From assembly GCA_002399285.1 (NCBI GenBank), contig DHDI01000012.1, positions 1 through 64,000 on the forward strand: a stretch of 64,000 nucleotides of DNA, given 5' to 3'. Source of the DNA: Thermoanaerobacterales bacterium UBA4880. Lineage in GTDB: Bacteria; Bacillota; Thermoanaerobacteria; Thermoanaerobacterales; UBA4877. A model generated the notes under the pieces. That model did no database searches and was not told the origin of the DNA. It saw only the letters and a list, made by a program, of their open reading frames with translations. The translations under genes were made by a program, and so were the position numbers. Below, piece after piece: positions 33,830 through 44,276 of this stretch. Positions within the stretch are counted from its first letter, which is position 1. Each line of letters starts with the position of its first letter.

Positions 33830-35750
33830 ATATCAGTTTGTTCACATATTCATCGCTTGTCAGTATTGAGATAAAGTCGGTGTAAGAAGTGGATTTACAA
33901 AGTTTATTTATTATATTGGGGTCATTCAAGGCTTCCAACAGATAACTGTATATTTTTTTGAATGAATCCCGCTGATTCTCATTGATGCCTATCAGTATGA
34001 CTATCTGAACGTCGTACATACTCCAGTGCATGGGAACGCCGTTGATGATCACATACGTGCAGTTTCTTACCGTGGAGGCCTTTATGGAGTGTGGGATAGC
34101 CACATTGTTATCAAAGGATGTGGGCGACATCTGTTCACGCTCCATTACCGAATCGATAAACGAGGAATCCGCCAGACGGAAGTCGACGAATCTTTTCGCC
34201 ATATAGCGGATCATTTCTTCCGGACTATTAAAATAATGGTTTCTTTCGAACAGCCTTTCATCAAAAAATGATTCAAAGTGCTTCTTTAATATTTGCTTTT
34301 TTCTGGAGGCTTTTATTTCATCTATCTTTTTCCGGATCAATGTAATATCCGAGTCCGAGATTAAGGGCGATATATTGACCGAATTTATATTGCTGCTGCG
34401 AATACCGATCGGAGAGGCATTTATTATTAAGTCGTAATCTTCAATCGGGACCTGCTCAAATACATTATAGACGTTCAAGACCTCCATGTCGGAGGAAAAT
34501 TCATGATTCAGATTAAATTTGACCGTATTTTCATAATTGTAATAGTTGGGGAATACCAATGCGGCCTTTATGATCTGGGAAAGCTGTTGTTTTCTGTTTA
34601 TAACGGCGCCCACGTGAATGATTATAAAGGATAATTCGTCCGAGTTTATTCTGCAGTCAAATTTGTCCTTGATCTCCTCGCCGATGAATACTCCTATCTC
34701 ATAGATCAAGGGATTGCAGTGCATCGCGTATTCGCTCAGGATATCGTTGTTGGAATAATTATTGCGTGTTCTAAAGATCAGGTTTTTTAAGTGCAGTGAA
34801 AACAATAGTATAAAATCGTTGTCTGTCAAATCTATAAAGTAATAGTAATTGATCTTTTTTATTATCTCATAGGTAAAATCAAGATATTTCCTCTCTATAA
34901 AATCATCGGCATTTTCCAAAGTCAATGCGGAAACATCGATAGCGCTTGTCTTGGAAACCAACAGGAATGTCAATTGGTTCCTTTCATTATCGTTGAAGAA
35001 AATATTGTATTCTCTGCTGAGCTTATCCACTATTTCAAGACAGCAGTTTGTCTCTGCTTCATATCCTGTAAAATCGTTAAAAGAGCTTGAACTGATAACA
35101 AGATCCTTTTTTAAACGGTATATGGTAATGATGACATGAATCAAAATATTGACTAAGTAATAATCATTCGTATAGATCTTATGTTTTGCAAGGGTATCGG
35201 TTATTATCGACTTGATTTTGCGCATGTCGATATTTACCTCGGCACATAGCTGATCGAGATAATCCTCAAGAGGTATTTTGCTGGAATTATAAATGATGTC
35301 CTTGATCAATTTCCTCTTGTCATTTTCCGCTCCGGTCAATGTTAAAAATCCTTTGGATCTGCGGATCGTCAGATTATACTTTTCTATTGTTTCTTTGACT
35401 TTTAATATATCTTTCTCTATGGTCGAATAACTTACATACATTTCATCGGCTAAATCATAGGTATTTACCATGTCGGTCGAGGCCATGATCCTGTTGATGA
35501 TAAAGATTATCCTATCGTCCTGATAAGAGAAATCATAGGCGGCATTTAATTCTTTTCCCATGGGAACGCCCCCGGTCACGAGGGAATAGCCGTCTTGTGA
35601 AGCAACTATAAGGCGCCCTTCGGAGTTGATTTTCTTGATATAGTTTCTTATTGTTCTGTCGGTAACATTGAGTTTTTCGGCAAGTGTCTTCCCCGGGACC
35701 GGATTTTGCGACGCTTTTAAAATATCTATAATTTCTTCATATGATTTCAT
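33828..35750 (-). CDS. PRD-containing transcriptional regulator of the PTS locus
   Basis: This 640-residue regulator has an N-terminal DNA-binding helix-turn-helix (LAEKLNVTDRTIRNYIKKIN) with a second HTH-like part, two PTS regulation domains (about 170-400), a GAT/EIIB-like region, and a C-terminal EIIA domain whose phospho-acceptor His is in NVAIPHSIKAS. This is the MtlR/LicR/BglG-type activator layout. It is divergent from the EIIB gene, across a region rich in inverted repeats. It probably activates the PTS genes when its PRDs and EIIA are in the correct phosphorylation state. Confidence 0.92.
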   Translation of the reverse strand: MKSYEEIIDILKASQNPVPGKTLAEKLNVTDRTIRNYIKKINSEGRLIVASQDGYSLVTGGVPMGKELNAAYDFSYQDDRIIFIINRIMASTDMVNTYDLADEMYVSYSTIEKDILKVKETIEKYNLTIRRSKGFLTLTGAENDKRKLIKDIIYNSSKIPLEDYLDQLCAEVNIDMRKIKSIITDTLAKHKIYTNDYYLVNILIHVIITIYRLKKDLVISSSSFNDFTGYEAETNCCLEIVDKLSREYNIFFNDNERNQLTFLLVSKTSAIDVSALTLENADDFIERKYLDFTYEIIKKINYYYFIDLTDNDFILLFSLHLKNLIFRTRNNYSNNDILSEYAMHCNPLIYEIGVFIGEEIKDKFDCRINSDELSFIIIHVGAVINRKQQLSQIIKAALVFPNYYNYENTVKFNLNHEFSSDMEVLNVYNVFEQVPIEDYDLIINASPIGIRSSNINSVNISPLISDSDITLIRKKIDEIKASRKKQILKKHFESFFDERLFERNHYFNSPEEMIRYMAKRFVDFRLADSSFIDSVMEREQMSPTSFDNNVAIPHSIKASTVRNCTYVIINGVPMHWSMYDVQIVILIGINENQRDSFKKIYSYLLEALNDPNIINKLCKSTSYTDFISILTSDEYVNKLI

Positions 35751-35782
35751 TTGTTGTACACCCGCCCCTACATGATCTAGGT

Positions 35783-35812
35783 TTATAGTAACCTATATAG
35801 TGTTAACTATAA
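35783..35812 (+). promoter_or_regulatory. Putative PRD-regulator operator, dyad 1
   Basis: TTATAGTAAC (35783-35792) and GTTAACTATAA (35802-35812) are near-perfect inverted repeats in the regulator-PTS intergenic region, just upstream of the regulator start. Confidence 0.55.
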
Positions 35813-35832
35813 TTATAGAATAATAAAAAAAC

Positions 35833-35859
35833 TTGTCAATATACGGGGCTGTTTGACAA
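35833..35859 (+). promoter_or_regulatory. Putative operator, dyad 2
   Basis: TTGTCAA (35833-35839) and TTGACAA (35853-35859) are perfect inverted repeats. The second arm also contains a consensus TTGACA -35 box, although no matching -10 is clear. Confidence 0.5.
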
Positions 35860-35918
35860 TAATAAGTAGGACTTGATTTAACTGTCCCGACATTGTTTTT
35901 TGACGGACTATTATTTAT

Positions 35919-35938
35919 TTTTCCTAGGCATAGGAAAA
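35919..35938 (+). promoter_or_regulatory. Putative operator, dyad 3
   Basis: TTTTCCTA and TAGGAAAA form a perfect palindrome around GGCA, 61 bases before the EIIB start. It could be a regulator site or a short transcript hairpin. Confidence 0.55.
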
Positions 35939-35998
35939 TGTATGTTGGAAAACTAAAAATGCAGATGAGATAATCTTGTTAAAAGGGAGGTGGGCTAT

Positions 35999-36322
35999 AT
36001 GAATATATTGTTGATCTGTGGAAATGGAGTTTCCAGCGGTATGATCGCTCAGAGGATCGCAAAGGCGGGGATCAAGAGGGGGTACCCGGATACAAAGGCA
36101 GAAGCCTATAGTTATTCGCAGTTGGAGGAGGTGGCAGATTCGTTTGATGTGGTTTTGGCGGCGCCGCAGTTAAAGTTTTTTGAGGCGTCGATCAAAGAAA
36201 CCTGTGAAAGGCATAACAGGCCTTATGGAATAATCGATAATATGACGTATTCAATGCTGGACGGCGATAAGGGATTTGATATGGTGCTGAAACTATTAAA
36301 TGAGAAGGAAAAGGAGGATTAG
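35999..36322 (+). CDS. PTS lactose/cellobiose-family EIIB
   Basis: This 107-residue cytosolic phosphocarrier has the P-loop-like acceptor site LLICGNGVSSGMIAQ with the phosphorylated Cys. It receives phosphate from EIIA and passes it to the sugar in EIIC. The ATG at 35999 follows AAAGGGAGGTG; a GTG nine bases upstream falls in the ribosome site. It is the first gene of the operon and is followed after one base by EIIC. Confidence 0.9.
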   Translation: MNILLICGNGVSSGMIAQRIAKAGIKRGYPDTKAEAYSYSQLEEVADSFDVVLAAPQLKFFEASIKETCERHNRPYGIIDNMTYSMLDGDKGFDMVLKLLNEKEKED

Positions 36323-36323
36323 C

Positions 36324-39025
<2,702 letters not shown>

Positions 39026-39080
39026 ATTTTTGCGGTCAGACATGTTAAATTGCTTTATAAGGAGTGACAAGGACAAATTT

Positions 39081-39440
39081 ATGAATGATAATGATAAGAT
39101 CGTGCAAACTTCTATGAATATTATTGTTAATGCCGGAGATGCCAGGATGTTTGTTACTAAGTCGCTGGAAGATATAGTCTCACGGGATTTTGAAAAGGCA
39201 GCCGAAGACTTGAAAGTAGCCGAGCAAAAGATAACGGATGCGCACAATATGCAGACGGAGATAATACAGGGAGCGGTGAAAGGCATCAAAGAGTATGGCG
39301 AGTACAACATCCTTTTCTCGCATGCTCAGGATACCATAATGACGATAACAAGCGAGCTGAATATAGCGAAGCAGATGGTAAACATTTTTAAATCTTATGA
39401 GGATCGTATCTCAGCCTTGGAAAAAGATATGGATAAATGA
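39081..39440 (+). CDS. PTS lactose/cellobiose-family EIIA
   Basis: This 119-residue helical phosphocarrier has the acceptor His in LFSHAQDTIM and the ATIVNAGDARM-like start IIVNAGDARMFV. It takes phosphate from HPr and hands it to EIIB. The start at 39081 was chosen for length and the family N-terminus; AAGGAC is a modest ribosome site. Confidence 0.92.
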   Translation: MNDNDKIVQTSMNIIVNAGDARMFVTKSLEDIVSRDFEKAAEDLKVAEQKITDAHNMQTEIIQGAVKGIKEYGEYNILFSHAQDTIMTITSELNIAKQMVNIFKSYEDRISALEKDMDK

Positions 39441-39464
39441 TGCAGGATGAGTAGGAGGGCAAGT

Positions 39465-39722
39465 ATGAAGCAGTTTCAGTATTGCGTCCAGAGTCCGCTG
39501 GGATTACATGCACGAACTGCGTATAAGATCATCAATTCCATAGGTTCCCTAAAATGTAATATAGAGTTGGAGAACAAGGATGCTGCGGCAAATATAAAAG
39601 ATGCGTTCGGTCTTTTGAATCTTAATATTGTAAAGGGCGACTGCATAACGGTCAAGGTCGACGGACCGGATGAAGAAGCGGCATTAGGGATTTTACGGAA
39701 AGTCATAAGTGAAGAACTTTGA
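39465..39722 (+). CDS. HPr-like phosphocarrier with Asp at position 46
   Basis: This 85-residue protein has the size and pattern of HPr: active His15 in LGLHARTAY and the KGDCITVKVDGPDEEAAL C-terminal half. The regulatory serine region, normally KSIMG, reads KDAFG, so residue 46 is Asp. HPr kinase could not phosphorylate it, and the fixed negative charge mimics the phospho-form. It closes the PTS operon and probably serves it specifically. AGGAGG lies before ATG 39465; an earlier in-frame ATG at 39447 has none. Confidence 0.88.
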   Translation: MKQFQYCVQSPLGLHARTAYKIINSIGSLKCNIELENKDAAANIKDAFGLLNLNIVKGDCITVKVDGPDEEAALGILRKVISEEL

Positions 39723-39805
39723 GAAATTTACTGTGGGAAAATAGAGAGCGAAGAGGAAAACATGAAATATGCCGGAAGGAAAGACTTCATAGCGCAGCGG
39801 CATAA

Positions 39806-39833
39806 TGAAAAACCCCGGGATTAATCCCCGGGG
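39806..39833 (-). terminator. Terminator of the decarboxylase-pump genes
   Basis: On the minus strand CCCCGGGG and CCCGGGG flank ATTAAT, followed by TTTTT. The stop codon of the small gamma-like gene lies inside the stem-loop. Confidence 0.75.
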
Positions 39834-39943
39834 AATATTTTCAGCAGCAGCTTTATCACAAAATAAAATATAGCTATTACGGCAAAAATTCCTATGAGTC
39901 CGTATCCGGACACTTTAAGCGCCTGTAAAAAGACGTCGTTCAT
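39821..39943 (-). CDS. Small OadG-like subunit of a decarboxylase sodium pump
   Basis: A 40-codon frame begins 12 bases after the beta-subunit stop, with AAGAGGTGA before its ATG. The product is one hydrophobic helix (SGYGLIGIFAVIAIFYFVIK) with a short basic tail. Size and position fit a minimal gamma (OadG/MmdD) subunit, which anchors the decarboxylase to the beta subunit. Usual gamma subunits are longer, so this assignment leans on context. Confidence 0.65.
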   Translation of the reverse strand: MNDVFLQALKVSGYGLIGIFAVIAIFYFVIKLLLKIFPGD

Positions 39944-39955
39944 TATATTCACCTC

Positions 39956-41077
39956 TTATTTGATCAGTGCAAGTATGAGGCCGCCCGCAATGACCGAGCC
40001 TATCTGGCCGGCTACGTTGGCGCCCACCGCATGCATCAGTAAAAAGTTTGACGGGTCTTCCTTCTGGCCCATTTTGTGTATGACCCTTGCAGACATAGGG
40101 AAAGCCGATATGCCTGCCGCCCCGATCATGGGGTTTATTTTTTTCTTCAGAAAGAGATTGAGGATCTTGACGAATATTACTCCGCCCGCCGTGTCAAATA
40201 CGAATGCAAGCAGACCTATACCCAATATCATCAGGGTGCGGGGCTGCAGGAATTTATCTGCCGTCATGGTGGAGCCTATGGTGATGCCCAGCAGTATTGT
40301 GACAAGGTTGGCAAGCTCATTCTGGGCTGTCTTCGAGAGGCCGTTCAGGACGCCGCATTCCCTGATCAGGTTGCCGAACATTAAAAAGCCTATGAGGGAA
40401 ACGGACGACGGCGCTACTATGCCGGCTATGAAGGTCACGATTATGGGGAAAAGCACTTTGGTGGTCTTGGATACGCCCTCCGGGCGGTATTCCATCTTTA
40501 TACAGCGCTCTTCATGGGTGGTGAGCGCCTTGATCACCGGCGGCTGTATTATGGGGACCAGCGACATGTAGGAGTATGCGGCGACCGATATGGGGCCCAG
40601 GAGATTCTTTGCGAACCTTGTGGCGACATATATGGATGTGGGTCCGTCAGCCGCGCCTATGATGCCGATGGAGGCCGCCTCCTTGAGGCTGAATCCGCAG
40701 AGCGTGGCGAGGCACATGGTGAAGAATATGCCGAACTGCGCTGCGGCACCGAAAAACAGCATTACCGGGTTTTGCAGCAGGGGAGTAAAGTCTATCATGG
40801 CTCCCACCGCTAAAAATATGAGCAGAGGAAAGAGCTCCGTTATTATGCCGGCGTTGAAGAGCAAGCTTAGGGCTCCGGGCTGTACCGCCCCGCCCGATAC
40901 TTGATCTATGGCGGATGAGAAGGGTATATTAACCAGTATGGCGCCGAATCCTATGGGAAGAAGCAGGGTCGGCTCGTATTCCTTTACGATGGCCAGGTAT
41001 ATCAGGGCGCCTCCTATGATATACATGACCACCTGCTTTAACGTAATAGACGTAAGACCGAGAAGTAATTGATCCAT
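39956..41077 (-). CDS. Sodium-pump decarboxylase beta subunit (OadB/GcdB)
   Basis: This 373-residue membrane protein carries sodium across the membrane using decarboxylation energy. Family motifs are GFGAILVNIPF, IFLAVGAMIDFTPLL, IGIIGAADGPTSIYVA and NPMIGAAGISAFPMSARV. Related pumps act on oxaloacetate, methylmalonyl-CoA or glutaconyl-CoA. The carboxyltransferase and biotin-carrier subunits are not in the window, so the substrate cannot be decided. Confidence 0.92.
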   Translation of the reverse strand: MDQLLLGLTSITLKQVVMYIIGGALIYLAIVKEYEPTLLLPIGFGAILVNIPFSSAIDQVSGGAVQPGALSLLFNAGIITELFPLLIFLAVGAMIDFTPLLQNPVMLFFGAAAQFGIFFTMCLATLCGFSLKEAASIGIIGAADGPTSIYVATRFAKNLLGPISVAAYSYMSLVPIIQPPVIKALTTHEERCIKMEYRPEGVSKTTKVLFPIIVTFIAGIVAPSSVSLIGFLMFGNLIRECGVLNGLSKTAQNELANLVTILLGITIGSTMTADKFLQPRTLMILGIGLLAFVFDTAGGVIFVKILNLFLKKKINPMIGAAGISAFPMSARVIHKMGQKEDPSNFLLMHAVGANVAGQIGSVIAGGLILALIK

Positions 41078-41179
41078 AAATGTCCTCCTTTGTTATGTAT
41101 GGTTATTTTTGTATGTTAAGCGCATCCACGCTTGTGGCAACGTTTGCCCGGGGCATAAAAACCGGCCCTACATTAAGTC

Positions 41180-41256
41180 GGGCTGCAGACAAACCGGCAG
41201 GCCGTGACAAACCGTGCAATTTCGCGGTTGCGCGAGAATGTCATCGGTCTGAGCCC
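41180..41256 (-). repeat. Dispersed stop-adjacent repeat, copy E
   Basis: The most complete copy. Read on the minus strand: GGGCTCAGACCGATGACATT, CGCAACCGCGAAATTGCACG, GTTTGTCACGGCCTG, then CCGGTTTGTCTGCAGCCC. Outer stem, middle stem and apical hairpin (GCAAC/ATTGC type) all pair. It begins four bases after the pyrophosphatase stop. Confidence 0.85.
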
Positions 41257-41260
41257 TCCG

Positions 41261-42886
41261 TCAGGAGAGCTTGCGCACGGCCCGCATAATGGGCGGTATC
41301 ACCTGATTTTTTCTGGATACGACTCCGGGCAGATAGAAGCTTCCGCCGTCAATATTTACGGAAAAGGCCGTTTCCAGTACGTCTTTATGTTCCGAGGCCC
41401 AGAGCATTTCCGAGCCTTCGTCGACTATATTTGTGAGCATGAGCAGCAGCAGGTCGTAGCCGCTCTTTTTTTGAATGTCCTGCATGTATGCGAGCAGTTC
41501 TTTTTTTATGCCGCCAAGGTCGGCCATGACGTTCAGCTGTCCCACGCCGATCCGCAGTCCTTCCGTCCGGAACTCCTTGAAATCGGTATAGAATATCTCC
41601 TCGAGACTCTTGCCCGAGAGGGACGTGCCCTCCTCGAACATCTTGGCGGCAAACCGGTCTATGTCTATGTCGGCGGCTGCGGCCAGGCCACGCGCCGCTT
41701 CCGTGTCCTTCGGCGTGCATGTGGGCGACTTGAATATCAGCGTGTCCGAAAGGATGGCCGCGCACATGATGCCTGCCATGGCCGGGGGAGGCGTTATCCC
41801 CGCATCCTTATAGATGCCGTATATGATCGTAGAGGTACAGCCGACGGGCTGGTTCCTGAAGAGTATGGGCTTGTCGGTAATCGCTCCGCCGAGGCGGTGA
41901 TGGTCTATTATCTCCAGTATGTTCGCCTCGTTGATCCCATCCACCGTCTGAGAAAATTCGTTGTGGTCCACCAGTATGACGTTTTTCGATTCGTAGTCCA
42001 AGACATGCCGCCGGGATATCAGGCCGATCACGGCGCCGTTTTCATTCAGTACGGGGAAGCTGCGGTATTTGTAATGAGACATGGTGTTGGTCACCTCATG
42101 TATGTATTCGTTCTCTTTAAAGGTGACTATATCCGAATTCCTCATTATATACGAGAGCGGTATGCTTTGGCTGATGCATTTCACCGCTTCGAAAGTGTCG
42201 CATGACGTCAGGATGATCCCCGTACCGCGGTTTGCGGCGAGATCGGTTATATCCCTGTCCGGCATCGTGCCGCCGGTGACTATGATGGTCCCCGCGCCGT
42301 ACTCTACGGCGGCCTTCTGTATGTAGGGCCTGTCGCCTACGATTATGGTATCTCCCGCTTTTATCCTCTTGACGGTTTCATCTAAGGACATCGCGGCCAC
42401 GAGGATATTGCCGCCCAGCCGCCCGCCGCCGTAGTTTATTATTTCACCGGACAGCACGCTGGCGGCATTTTTAATGGGTATGCTGTACTCCCCGATGTTG
42501 TTCATCTCGGAGAGGTATACCTTTGCCAGATCGCCGAGTGTGGCCAGGCCGATGAATCTGCCTGTGCTGTCGGATACGCATACCGTCCCCGAGCCGGACT
42601 GCTGCATCAGCTGCCATGCGGCCAGCATAGGCCAGGCCTCGCTTACGGTCAGCGGCTTGTCGTACTTGATGTCCTTTATCTGCGTGTATATATTTTCCAA
42701 AAGCAGCGGCTCCTCCACCCCGAAGTAGTCCAGTATGAACCGTGTCTCGCTGTTTACCGGGCCCAGCCTGCAGGGCACGGCATCCATGCCGTCATGCTCT
42801 CTTTTGAAATATGCGTATGAAACGGCGGAGCATATCGCATCGGAATCGGGGTTTTTGTGTCCTATTATATATACCGTGTTTTTCAT
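41261..42886 (-). CDS. ppaC: CBS-domain manganese-dependent inorganic pyrophosphatase
   Basis: This 541-residue class II pyrophosphatase hydrolyses diphosphate. The DHH-family motifs IGHKNPDSDAICSA, LVDHNEFSQ and EIIDHHRLGG are intact, with a C-terminal DHHA2 domain ending in VVSRKNQVIPPI. Two CBS domains and a DRTGG domain are inserted between the first and second DHH motifs (about 65-300), the form regulated by adenine nucleotides and diadenosine polyphosphates in clostridia. Confidence 0.93.
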   Translation of the reverse strand: MKNTVYIIGHKNPDSDAICSAVSYAYFKREHDGMDAVPCRLGPVNSETRFILDYFGVEEPLLLENIYTQIKDIKYDKPLTVSEAWPMLAAWQLMQQSGSGTVCVSDSTGRFIGLATLGDLAKVYLSEMNNIGEYSIPIKNAASVLSGEIINYGGGRLGGNILVAAMSLDETVKRIKAGDTIIVGDRPYIQKAAVEYGAGTIIVTGGTMPDRDITDLAANRGTGIILTSCDTFEAVKCISQSIPLSYIMRNSDIVTFKENEYIHEVTNTMSHYKYRSFPVLNENGAVIGLISRRHVLDYESKNVILVDHNEFSQTVDGINEANILEIIDHHRLGGAITDKPILFRNQPVGCTSTIIYGIYKDAGITPPPAMAGIMCAAILSDTLIFKSPTCTPKDTEAARGLAAAADIDIDRFAAKMFEEGTSLSGKSLEEIFYTDFKEFRTEGLRIGVGQLNVMADLGGIKKELLAYMQDIQKKSGYDLLLLMLTNIVDEGSEMLWASEHKDVLETAFSVNIDGGSFYLPGVVSRKNQVIPPIMRAVRKLS

Positions 42887-42909
42887 CTGTAATCATCCCA
42901 AACTAAATA

Positions 42910-43335
42910 TCATTTTTTGTCCTTGTCAAAGAACAGGTTCCAGAAAGTGGTAACCATGATGAGACCGGCCGCTATGCCGATGGACAAAAAGGCGGTCAGC
43001 AGCCCGTAATGCACGGCCTCCTTTATGTTGTCCTGCACCAGCTTGAGCATGGTCTGATATATATAGGCTCCCGGCACGAGCGGGAGTATGCCCGGTATTA
43101 CGAACATGGTGGAGGGCTTTTTATACATTCTGGCCATAATCTCGCCCAGCAGTCCTATGACTATCGAAGAAAATACGGTGGCCGCGATGGGCGAATGGGA
43201 ATAATGCATCATCATCGTGTATCCGGCCTGGCCCACCGCACCGCTGAAAGCCGCTGCCGGCAGCAGGTTCAGAGGAAGATTGAATATTATTCCAAAACCT
43301 ATTACCGAAAAGAACATATACACTACGTTTATCAT
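42910..43335 (-). CDS. ThrE-type exporter, small (ThrE_2) subunit
   Basis: This 141-residue membrane protein with about four or five helices matches the C-terminal half of ThrE threonine/serine exporters (GLLGEIMARMYKKPSTMFVIPGILPLVPGAYIYQ shortened to PSTMFVIPGILPLVPGAYIY). It is the partner of the next-upstream gene and starts right after its stop codon. Confidence 0.88.
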   Translation of the reverse strand: MINVVYMFFSVIGFGIIFNLPLNLLPAAAFSGAVGQAGYTMMMHYSHSPIAATVFSSIVIGLLGEIMARMYKKPSTMFVIPGILPLVPGAYIYQTMLKLVQDNIKEAVHYGLLTAFLSIGIAAGLIMVTTFWNLFFDKDKK

Positions 43336-44097
43336 CTATATCCCCTTTATGTAGAGCCATACCTGCAGAGTGACGCCTACGCCTGCGGCTATGGCAATGG
43401 CTATCATTACGGCCTCTGCTGTCCGCGCCGTGCCGGAGATCAGGTCGCCGGACATGAAATCCCTCGCGCCGTTGGTTATCGCGACTCCCGGCACCAGGGG
43501 CATTATAGCTCCGATGACAATCTTGTTGAGGCTATCTCCGAAGCCCATTTGCGTAAACGACAGCGCGAGCATGGTCAATATTATGCTGCCCATGAGATTG
43601 GCCAGAAATACCGAAATTTCATGCTTCTCTATATTGTACAGGGCGCTTAAGGTTATAAAAACGGTTATGAACGTAGGCAGAAAATCCGCCCACGTGCCGC
43701 CGAAGATCAGCATGGACATGGATGCGCCCAGGCATCCGCCCAGCACCCTGTAAATAGTGCCGTATCTTTTCTTTCTGTCTATTGCATTCAGATATTTTAT
43801 CCCCTCGTCCAAATCTATCTTTCCCATGCAGAAGTCTCTGGAAAAGCTGTTTACCATATCCACCTTGGAGAGATTAATGAGCCGGAAATGGACCCTGCGT
43901 ATGGCCGTGCTCAATTCTCCCGATTCATCCTCAATGGATATTATTATGGTGGTGGGGGTTACGAAGGTATGGGATATGTATCCCAGACTGGACAGTATCA
44001 TATCCGCCGTGGTCTCTACCCGGCTCGTTTCCGCGCCGTTCTTCAGAAGTATTTCCGCAGCCGCAGCCGCTATGGTCAATCCCTTTTCGTTTGCCAT
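43336..44097 (-). CDS. ThrE-type exporter, large (DUF1212) subunit
   Basis: This 253-residue protein has the cytosolic N-terminus of ThrE (LLKNGAETSRVETT, HTFVTPTTIIISIEDESGE) and then about five membrane helices with MPLVPGVAITNGARDFMSGD. Together with the small subunit it forms a split threonine/serine exporter, or in some bacteria a dicarboxylate or amino-acid exporter. Confidence 0.9.
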   Translation of the reverse strand: MANEKGLTIAAAAAEILLKNGAETSRVETTADMILSSLGYISHTFVTPTTIIISIEDESGELSTAIRRVHFRLINLSKVDMVNSFSRDFCMGKIDLDEGIKYLNAIDRKKRYGTIYRVLGGCLGASMSMLIFGGTWADFLPTFITVFITLSALYNIEKHEISVFLANLMGSIILTMLALSFTQMGFGDSLNKIVIGAIMPLVPGVAITNGARDFMSGDLISGTARTAEAVMIAIAIAAGVGVTLQVWLYIKGI

Positions 44098-44174
44098 TTT
44101 ATCACCACAACAAACATTATATCATAAATTGATACACAAATTACATATTCATTTTTTTATGATGATTTATATGG

Positions 44175-44212
44175 CAAAAAAACAAAGGAGCGCCGATTTT
44201 TTTGGTACTCCT
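44175..44212 (-). terminator. Terminator of the hydrogenase gene
   Basis: On the minus strand AGGAG pairs with CTCCT around a 17-base loop and is followed by TTTGTTTTTTT. It lies just beyond repeat copy F. Confidence 0.6.
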
Positions 44213-44274
44213 CAGAAACGGCAGGTCATCAAATCGCGCAATTTCGCGATTGCACGACTTTGTCATCGGCCTTG
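44213..44274 (-). repeat. Dispersed stop-adjacent repeat, copy F
   Basis: On the minus strand: CAAGGCCGATGACAAAGTCG, TGCAATCGCGAAATTGCGCG, ATTTGATGACCTGCCGTTTC. The apical hairpin pairs perfectly (GCAAT/ATTGC), a compensating change relative to copy E. It starts two bases after the hydrogenase stop. Confidence 0.8.
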
Positions 44275-44276
44275 AT

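Noticed and set aside
41204-42205. Plus-strand open frame opposite the pyrophosphatase
   Set aside because: The minus strand carries complete DHH and CBS motifs. The plus frame begins inside repeat E.
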